Part shown: positions 29,978-35,200 of the stretch, in pieces
How positions within the stretch are numbered: the first letter of the stretch is position 1
How the letters are laid out: every line of letters starts with the position of its first letter
Assembly: GCA_003228095.2 (NCBI GenBank)
Contig: QGNM01000015.1
Location: 1 to 35,200 of the forward strand
DNA length: 35,200 nucleotides
Reading direction: 5' to 3'
Source of the DNA: Chloroflexota bacterium
GTDB taxonomy: Bacteria; Chloroflexota; Dehalococcoidia; Lucifugimonadales; UBA2962
The notes under the pieces: model-generated
The model's input: the letters and a program-made list of their open reading frames with translations, nothing else
Database searches by the model: none
Told to the model about the DNA's origin: nothing
Translations under genes and position numbers: made by a program

Positions 29978-31795
29978 ATGAGTAATTTCTCGGAAAGATT
30001 GACTCGTTTACCAGTACAGCCTGGCGTATATCTAATGAAAGACATTTCAGGCAAAGTGCTTTATATTGGCAAAGCATCTGCTCTTCGTAATCGAGTGCGT
30101 TCATATTTCCAGAAAAAAGCAAATTTACCACCTAAAATTAAACGTATGGTGTCAATGATTAATGATTTCGAATTCATTGTTACCGAATCAGAGTTAGAGG
30201 CTTTTTTACTAGAAAGCAACTTAATTAAACAGTACCAACCTAGGTTTAACGCGCGTCTTAAAGATGGAAAGTCATATCCATTTATAAAAATAGATACATC
30301 AGAAGCATTCCCTCAAGTATATATAACAAGAAAGCCAAATGATGATGGTTCGAGGTATTTTGGACCTTTTGCAAATGCGGGAAGCGTTCGTAGAACGTTA
30401 GGGTTATTGAAAAAGTTATTCCCATATCGGTCCTGTACCAAACATATTTCTGGCACTGATGAACGACCTTGCCTTGATTTTCATATTAATCGCTGTGTAG
30501 GCCCATGTATAGGTGCAGTAGATGTTGACGGATACGATGACATCATTCAACAAGTAATTTTGTTTATGGAAGGCAAAACAGCTGATGTAACAAAAAAAAT
30601 ACGGGAAAATATGTTATATGCATCAGAGCAACTTGATTACGAAAAAGCTACGGTATTAAGAGACCAATTAACTGCAATTGAACAAATACATGAAAAGCAA
30701 AAAGTAATCAATATTTCAACGGAAAACATCGATGTTATAGGTGGAGCAAAATATCGTGATCAGTGCAGGATTGAGGTTTTCTTTATAAGAAAAGGAAAAT
30801 TAATTGGAAGAGATCAGTTTATTATGCAAGGGACTAGCGAAGATTCCGAAAGTGAAATATTGTCTGCATTTATAACACAATTTTACTCTCATGCTCATTA
30901 CATACCATCAAAAATTTTAATACCTGAAAAAGTAGCGAATATCGATTCGATAGAATCTTGGCTAACTACTAAAAAATCTTCAAAAGTTAAAGTAACTGTT
31001 CCCTACCGTGGGGAAAAGAAAAGATTGCTTGAGATGGTGAAGGAAAACGCGGAACGTGGTCTTGAGCAATTAAAGCTTAAAGAAATTGAAGAAGGTTCAA
31101 CCGATGAAGCTTTATCTCAATTACAGGAGGCTCTAAACCTGCCGAAGCTACCATGGAGAATTGAAACCTATGACATATCTAACATACAGGGTTCAAATTC
31201 AGTCGGTTCAATGGTGGTTTTTGAAAATGGTAAACCTTTTAAAAGTGACTACCGTAGATTCATAATAAGAAATGTTGAAGGTATTGATGATTATTCTATG
31301 ATGAAAGAAGTTCTTACACGAAGATTTAAAAAACTAAAAGATAATTCTACCCAAAGTAATGCGTGGGTAAAAAGTCCGGATCTTGTTTTGATAGACGGAG
31401 GCAAAGGTCATTTAAGCGCAGCTTTACAGGTATTCCTTGAGCTTGGGATAAAAGATATCTCTTTAGCTAGTATTGCAAAACAACAGGAAGAAATATTTGT
31501 GCCAGAAACACCTGAGCCAATTATTTTAGATCGTAGGTCACAAGCTCTATATTTACTTCAGCGTTCCCGCGATGAAGCTCATCGGTTTGCGATTACCTTT
31601 CACAGAAAAAGACGCTCTAAATCATCAACTACATCAAAATTAGATTCGATTCCCGGGATAGGTGTTGAAAGACGAAAACAATTATTACGTAAGTTCGGAT
31701 CAACGAAGATGATTGAAGAGGCCCATATAGATGATATTGCATCCTTACCAGGGTTTAATATATCGTTAGCGGGTCGCATAAAAGATAGACTTTAA
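29978..31795 (+). CDS. uvrC: Excinuclease ABC subunit C
   Basis: The 605-residue dual-incision nuclease of nucleotide excision repair works with UvrA and UvrB. The N-terminal GIY-YIG nuclease domain shows GVYLMKD and VLYIGKA (about 16-32) with a downstream TESELEAFLLE glutamate. The cysteine-containing region follows (SCTKHISGTDERPCLDFHINRCVGPCIG, four cysteines). Then come a UVR motif (about 200-235, LDYEKATVLRDQL) for UvrB contact, the RNase H-like nuclease domain (ETYDISNIQGSNSVGSMVVF, DLVLIDGGKGH), and C-terminal helix-hairpin-helix motifs (SIPGIGVERRKQLL; SLPGFN). All domains are complete. Confidence 0.96.
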   Translation: MSNFSERLTRLPVQPGVYLMKDISGKVLYIGKASALRNRVRSYFQKKANLPPKIKRMVSMINDFEFIVTESELEAFLLESNLIKQYQPRFNARLKDGKSYPFIKIDTSEAFPQVYITRKPNDDGSRYFGPFANAGSVRRTLGLLKKLFPYRSCTKHISGTDERPCLDFHINRCVGPCIGAVDVDGYDDIIQQVILFMEGKTADVTKKIRENMLYASEQLDYEKATVLRDQLTAIEQIHEKQKVINISTENIDVIGGAKYRDQCRIEVFFIRKGKLIGRDQFIMQGTSEDSESEILSAFITQFYSHAHYIPSKILIPEKVANIDSIESWLTTKKSSKVKVTVPYRGEKKRLLEMVKENAERGLEQLKLKEIEEGSTDEALSQLQEALNLPKLPWRIETYDISNIQGSNSVGSMVVFENGKPFKSDYRRFIIRNVEGIDDYSMMKEVLTRRFKKLKDNSTQSNAWVKSPDLVLIDGGKGHLSAALQVFLELGIKDISLASIAKQQEEIFVPETPEPIILDRRSQALYLLQRSRDEAHRFAITFHRKRRSKSSTTSKLDSIPGIGVERRKQLLRKFGSTKMIEEAHIDDIASLPGFNISLAGRIKDRL

Positions 31796-31818
31796 AATAT
31801 TTAATAGGATAAACCACC

Positions 31819-32112
31819 ATGGAAACTCACGTAATAATAGGTTTTAAAATAAAACCTGATCAAGTAGATAAATTCACAACACACATCAAGAAGATTATCC
31901 CTGACACACGTTCTTTTGAAGGTTGTATAGATGTTGGGTTTTACTTTAATTCAGACGACGAAAACGACCTAGTGGTATTCGAAAGCTGGGAATCCAGAGC
32001 TCACTACGAGAAATACTTCGCATGGCGAACTGAGACTGGTGCACTGGGTGCAATAGCCAGTTATTTGGATGACGAGCCTTCCATTAGGTACCTAACTAAA
32101 TCAGATATATAA
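31819..32112 (+). CDS. Antibiotic biosynthesis monooxygenase (ABM)-domain protein
   Basis: The 97-residue dimeric alpha+beta-barrel protein shows the ABM pattern: IIGFKIKPDQVDKFTTHIKKIIPDTRSFEGCIDVGFYF, then NDLVVFESWESRAHYEKYFAWR. Small proteins of this fold include quinol monooxygenases (YgiN), heme-degrading enzymes and many of unknown role. No heme-specific Asn-Trp-His set can be assigned with confidence. It starts 23 bases after uvrC and may be cotranscribed. It converges on the slipin gene with 14 bases between stops. Confidence 0.82.
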   Translation: METHVIIGFKIKPDQVDKFTTHIKKIIPDTRSFEGCIDVGFYFNSDDENDLVVFESWESRAHYEKYFAWRTETGALGAIASYLDDEPSIRYLTKSDI

Positions 32113-32134
32113 GCTATAAAGCCGGTTTAGTTAG
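32092..32134. terminator. Inverted repeat spanning two convergent stops, possible two-way terminator
   Basis: CTAACTAAA (32092-32100) and TTTAGTTAG (32126-32134) are exact inverted copies, separated by 25 bases that hold the ABM-gene stop. The slipin stop lies in the right arm. The position suits a bidirectional terminator, but the loop is long, the stem is AT-rich and there is no clear T-run. Confidence 0.3.
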
Positions 32135-32975
32135 ATTTTGAGTCGTCTTTACCCATTCCTAGGAATGGCTTAAGCATCTCGGTGAATTCCATCGGGAATA
32201 TGAATTTACTCGATGCACTCGCACCCAACTCACTAAGTGTTTCGAAATATTTGAGGCTCATTGTTTTGCTATCTATGCCTTTAGCAATCTTCGAAACATT
32301 ACTCAACTCATCAGCTAAACCTTGCCCTCTTAGCTTCATTGCCTGTTGATCGCCTTCGGCAGTTAATATTTCGCTTTGCCTGACTCCCTCTGCTTTAAGA
32401 ATAGCTGATTGCTTTTCACCTTCTGCTGTCGTTATAGCAGCCTTTTTAATTCCTTCAGCCTCGATAATCGCAGCTCTTCTTACGCGTTCCGCTGACATCT
32501 GCCGATTCATTGCTTCCTGAATATCTGGAGGAGGTTCGATTTCTCGAATTTCAACCTGCGTAACTTTAATTCCCCACCTGTCAGTGACCTCATCCAATCT
32601 AGCTCTTAAAGAGCTGTTGATATGTTCTCTCTTGGCCAAAACGTCATCAAGGCTCATCTCTCCGATCACCGCCCTAAGAGTAGTTGTAGCCATTCCTACA
32701 ACAGCTGATCGAAAATCCATTACTTCTAGGATCGATTTCTCCGCTGCCACAACCCTCATATATAACAGAAAGTCTATATCAATCGGTGCATTGTCTTCCG
32801 TAATAGCAGTTTGCCTCGGGATATCAATGACAATTTCCCTCATGTCCAACCTTGCTGTGGAATGGAAAGGCCAAATTAGTAGATGAAGTCCACCAGGTTT
32901 AAGGCCTCTAAATTTGCCCAGCCAGAAAACCCCTAAGCTTTCGTATTGTTGTACAACTGTCAAATATGGAATCAT
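32127..32975 (-). CDS. Slipin-type SPFH (band 7) protein lacking the N-terminal membrane helix
   Basis: This 282-residue stomatin/slipin homologue carries the SPFH core: VVQQYESLGVFWLGKF, GLKPGGLHLLIWPFH, TARLDMREIVIDIPRQTAITEDNAPIDIDFLLYMRV, TLRAVIGEMSLDDVLAKREHIN and WGIKVTQVEIREIEPP. A long charged helix with repeated AEG units (about 168-215) follows for oligomerisation. Slipins normally begin with a hydrophobic anchor of roughly 25-30 residues before the QxYExGV motif; here that motif begins at residue 8. The start is solid: GGAGG stands just before the ATG, and a TAA in the same frame lies about 13 codons upstream. Slipins normally pair with NfeD, and a decayed NfeD piece lies immediately upstream (33089-33297). 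Confidence 0.9.
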   Translation of the reverse strand: MIPYLTVVQQYESLGVFWLGKFRGLKPGGLHLLIWPFHSTARLDMREIVIDIPRQTAITEDNAPIDIDFLLYMRVVAAEKSILEVMDFRSAVVGMATTTLRAVIGEMSLDDVLAKREHINSSLRARLDEVTDRWGIKVTQVEIREIEPPPDIQEAMNRQMSAERVRRAAIIEAEGIKKAAITTAEGEKQSAILKAEGVRQSEILTAEGDQQAMKLRGQGLADELSNVSKIAKGIDSKTMSLKYFETLSELGASASSKFIFPMEFTEMLKPFLGMGKDDSKSN

Positions 32976-33088
32976 AAATCCTCCGTCAGTTTGTAATTTA
33001 TTACCAAGTTAAGTTCAAAACTATCATATAAGGCATGCCGAAATCTACGGACTTAGTGAAATTTAGGTGTCGAGCTTTACAATTACGC

Positions 33089-33297
33089 CTAATCATAAAC
33101 CTTTACTTTCAAAATTAGTTTATCTTTGTTAGTAACGACTACCAAAGAGCTGGACTTTATCAAGACCCTACCTATGCTATCAGCGAACCATTCTTCACTC
33201 GACAAATAAATGGAACCGGTCGGATTTAAATCTGTAATTACTTTGGCGTGTTGTTTATTAGCAACTTTTTTGTAAGAGCTATATCGGCATTTAGAAC
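33089..33297 (-). pseudogene. Remnant of NfeD (C-terminal OB-fold domain)
   Basis: The 352-base gap between the aminotransferase and the slipin is not empty. On the minus strand a frame runs from just after a TAA (33300-33298) to TAG at 33091-33089, without any ATG, GTG or TTG before its conserved part. It reads ANKQHAKVITDLNPTGSIYL, then SSEEWFADSIGRVLIKSSSL and VVVTNKDKLILKVKVYD. This matches the NfeD C-terminal OB domain pattern (a-TDL-PsG-v, GE-W-A-S, V-Vv--d-L-L-V). The N-terminal protease or membrane part is absent, and the fragment abuts the aminotransferase gene. NfeD and slipin are a standard operon pair, which supports the identification. Initiation at a non-standard codon (for example ATA 33285) cannot be excluded, but a relic is simpler. 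Confidence 0.7.
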
Positions 33298-33327
33298 TTA
33301 GCTGTTGTAATAGTTCTTAGAGTTTTA

Positions 33328-34725
33328 TTAAACCATACCAAGTTCTGATTCGACTTCCCCTAGAACTTCATCTACAGCCTGCATAAATTGGTCTATTTCA
33401 GATCTTGTTACACAGAGTGGCGGACTAAAGCAAAGCAATCCACGGGGACGTATTATCATTTTACGTTCAGCAAATTTATTAGCCATTATTTTCTCGACGT
33501 TAACTTCTTTAGGAAAGCGTTCTTTTGTCACTTGGTCCTTTACAAGATCCATTGCTGTCATTAAACCAAGGCCCCTAACATTCCCTACCATCTTATGTTT
33601 AGATCCAATACTCAACATCTGCTCCATAAGATATTCTCCGAGTTCAGCTGCTCTGTCTACTAGATTTTCTTTTTCAATAATATCGATGTTTGCAAGGGCC
33701 GCAGCCGCTAGTACAGGGTGACCGCCAAATGTTAACGTTTGAGCGAACACGTTATTCTCTCCAGCAAAGGCATTTGCGATTTTTGGAGTGACTATCGTTG
33801 CAGCCAGCGGCACATATGCACTGACAATTCCCTTAGCCATGGTCATAATATCAGGTACTGTATTCCAGTGGTTGATACCAAACCATTTTCCTGTTCTGCC
33901 AAAACCCGTAATAACCTCATCAACTATCATTAATACGCCGTATTTATCACAGATCTCCCTAACCATTGGCCAGTATTCAGGACTAGGTACTGCGCAGGCA
34001 TCATAGGCAGTATCTGCGCAAAATGCTTCCCCAATAAATGCTGCTACAGTATCTTCTCCATGAAAAAGTATCAGGTCTTCAACTGACTTTGCAGCATTTA
34101 TAGCGATTTCAGATGGACTATTACCCGGAACCTCTGGGCGATATGAATTTGGCTGTGCTGCGTATAACATCCCTGGCACAGCTGGCTCATAATCAACTCT
34201 ACTTCCCAGGCCTCCATATCCTCCAAGCCACTGTGTAACGCCTAAAGCACCATGATATGATCCACGACGAGATATTATTTTATATTTGGTATGATTTCCA
34301 TTCCGTTTATGATAAGCCCTAGCGATTTTTACAGCAGTTTCATTTGCTTCAGAACCTCCTGTTGACAACCATGATCTTTCCAATTCCCCAGGCGTAAGTT
34401 CGGCAAGTTTTTTGCTTAATCTTGCAACAGGCTCAGTGGTTGTACCTCGAGGCGTGAAGCTAATTTTATTGATCTGGTCTCTAACTGCATCGGCTATTTC
34501 TGTGCGACCATACCCCACGTTCACGCATAAGTATCCGCCGTTTACATCCATCCATTCATTGCCATCTGTATCAACAACAGTAAGTCCCTTGCCTTCTTTG
34601 ATAATAATTGGATCGCCTTCTTCTGCCATCTCAATCCAACTCCTAACATGCATCCAATTATGCTTTAGAGAGGACTTCCTTAATGCTTGGGTTTCTGGTG
34701 TTTGTGGATTAGTGTTAGAAATCAT
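33328..34725 (-). CDS. Class III (omega) aminotransferase
   Basis: The 465-residue PLP-dependent aminotransferase of the omega-amino-acid/beta-alanine:pyruvate type has VVDTDGNEWMDVNGGYLCVNVGYGR, SWLSTGGSEANETAVKIARAYH (phosphate loop), RRGSYHGALG, IVDEVITGFGRTG with D269, and the lysine K298 in MAKGIVSAYVPL. The segment IGEAFCADTAYDACAVPSPEYW replaces the usual AEPxxGxGG loop, so substrate choice may differ from the family norm. Its ATG overlaps the stop of the upstream aminotransferase by one base (TAATG), with AGGAG inside that gene's end. The two are therefore translationally coupled and may form a heterodimer or handle related amines. Confidence 0.92.
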   Translation of the reverse strand: MISNTNPQTPETQALRKSSLKHNWMHVRSWIEMAEEGDPIIIKEGKGLTVVDTDGNEWMDVNGGYLCVNVGYGRTEIADAVRDQINKISFTPRGTTTEPVARLSKKLAELTPGELERSWLSTGGSEANETAVKIARAYHKRNGNHTKYKIISRRGSYHGALGVTQWLGGYGGLGSRVDYEPAVPGMLYAAQPNSYRPEVPGNSPSEIAINAAKSVEDLILFHGEDTVAAFIGEAFCADTAYDACAVPSPEYWPMVREICDKYGVLMIVDEVITGFGRTGKWFGINHWNTVPDIMTMAKGIVSAYVPLAATIVTPKIANAFAGENNVFAQTLTFGGHPVLAAAALANIDIIEKENLVDRAAELGEYLMEQMLSIGSKHKMVGNVRGLGLMTAMDLVKDQVTKERFPKEVNVEKIMANKFAERKMIIRPRGLLCFSPPLCVTRSEIDQFMQAVDEVLGEVESELGMV

Positions 34726-35200
34726 TATTTAACTCCTAGCTGTTGTTCTATAGCTTCTAAAGACGCATCTATTCCGTCAACGATTTCATCGCAGTCAGAC
34801 TGAGTAACACAAAGAGGAGGGCCAACCGTTACAACGTTTCCATCACTTTGTAATATTAGGCCGTTTCTTCGAAATTCCTTGTTGATTCTGCCTGCAACAT
34901 CGACATCTTTAGGGAATTTTGCTTTTGTGTCACGATCAGCAACTAATTCGACACCAATCAACAATCCTATCCCTCTTACATCTCCAATTACGGGATGTTT
35001 TTTCATCAAACCGGTCAGACCTTTTTTAAGATACTCGCCTTGTATCCTTGAATTTTCTACCATATTTTCTGATTCTATTATTTCGATTGTTTTTAAAGCG
35101 GCTGCCGCGGAGACTGGATTACCAGCTGAAGTTACAGCATGCCAGATGGGCTCACTGCCGAATTGATCTGCTATGCGTTCGCTAACTGAGGTTACTGCTA
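34725..35200 (-). CDS. Class III aminotransferase, C-terminal part (cut by window edge)
   Basis: About 158 C-terminal residues are visible. The frame enters from the right edge without a start, reading VTSVSERIADQFGSEPIW, then HAVTSAGNPVSAAAALKTIEIIE (the loop and helix that follow the PLP lysine in class III enzymes), IGDVRGIGLLIGVELV, and a tail DSLEAIEQQLGVK-like ending at 34725. The C-terminal ten or so residues and the GxxLCVTQSD block resemble the end of its downstream neighbour (GLLCFSPPLCVTRSE), so the two genes are paralogues. The lysine and start are outside the window. The stop overlaps the next ATG by one base. Confidence 0.9.
   Translation of the reverse strand, partial: AVTSVSERIADQFGSEPIWHAVTSAGNPVSAAAALKTIEIIESENMVENSRIQGEYLKKGLTGLMKKHPVIGDVRGIGLLIGVELVADRDTKAKFPKDVDVAGRINKEFRRNGLILQSDGNVVTVGPPLCVTQSDCDEIVDGIDASLEAIEQQLGVK

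Overview
This is an AT-rich bacterial chromosome segment with tightly packed genes. It holds about 33 protein genes or gene fragments, two tRNAs, no rRNA, no CRISPR array and no transposon or phage gene. TTG or GTG starts are fairly common, genes often abut or overlap by 1-4 bases, and several genes encode lipoproteins alongside lgt. Single-gene catabolic families are common: class III aminotransferases, short-chain dehydrogenases (SDRs), a phosphotriesterase-like hydrolase, an HpcH/HpaI aldolase and a D-2-hydroxyacid dehydrogenase. This resembles uncultured marine Chloroflexota (SAR202-like) or another oligotrophic plankton lineage. The taxonomic guess is inference only and rests on gene style, not on a marker gene.

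Bases 1-7920 look like an accessory catabolic region. It contains the 5' part of a glutamate-1-semialdehyde-type aminotransferase, a phosphotriesterase-homology hydrolase, a methyltransferase coupled to an EamA exporter, an SDR, a D-2-hydroxyacid dehydrogenase with a major facilitator transporter, and a YhfX-type PLP racemase-fold enzyme. Php and YhfX homologues are also neighbours in the E. coli yhf cluster. Bases 8053-10477 hold three tandem copies of one SDR gene, duplicated together with the intergenic leader. The third copy has lost its natural C-terminus through a one-base deletion. A TenA thiamin-salvage enzyme follows.

Bases 11211-18054 mix housekeeping and unknown genes: a 3-methyladenine glycosylase, a SIMPL-domain protein, a 1-Cys peroxiredoxin, an HpcH/HpaI aldolase, a 643-residue membrane protein built on a threefold internal repeat, an NAD-dependent epimerase-like protein, a small coiled-coil lipoprotein, and tRNA-Arg(TCG) plus tRNA-His(GTG). 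Bases 18105-32112 are mostly core genes (pepA, mtaB, fabF, recJ, lgt, xerD, uvrC). They are interrupted by a three-gene set at 19726-23028: a class III aminotransferase, a metallo-beta-lactamase-fold protein that has lost most of its metal ligands, and a class V aminotransferase.

Bases 32127-35200 hold a slipin (SPFH protein) without its usual membrane helix, an undescribed remnant of its usual partner NfeD, and two translationally coupled class III aminotransferases, the second cut by the window edge.

The observations most worth following up are the metal-site-less MBL protein, the NfeD remnant beside the N-truncated slipin, the SDR triplication, a hairpin-plus-Shine-Dalgarno element that occurs twice (about 1892-1938 and 14199-14240), and the inverted repeat around the aldolase start. 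I found no convincing complete novel multi-gene system such as a defence, secretion or CRISPR-like locus.
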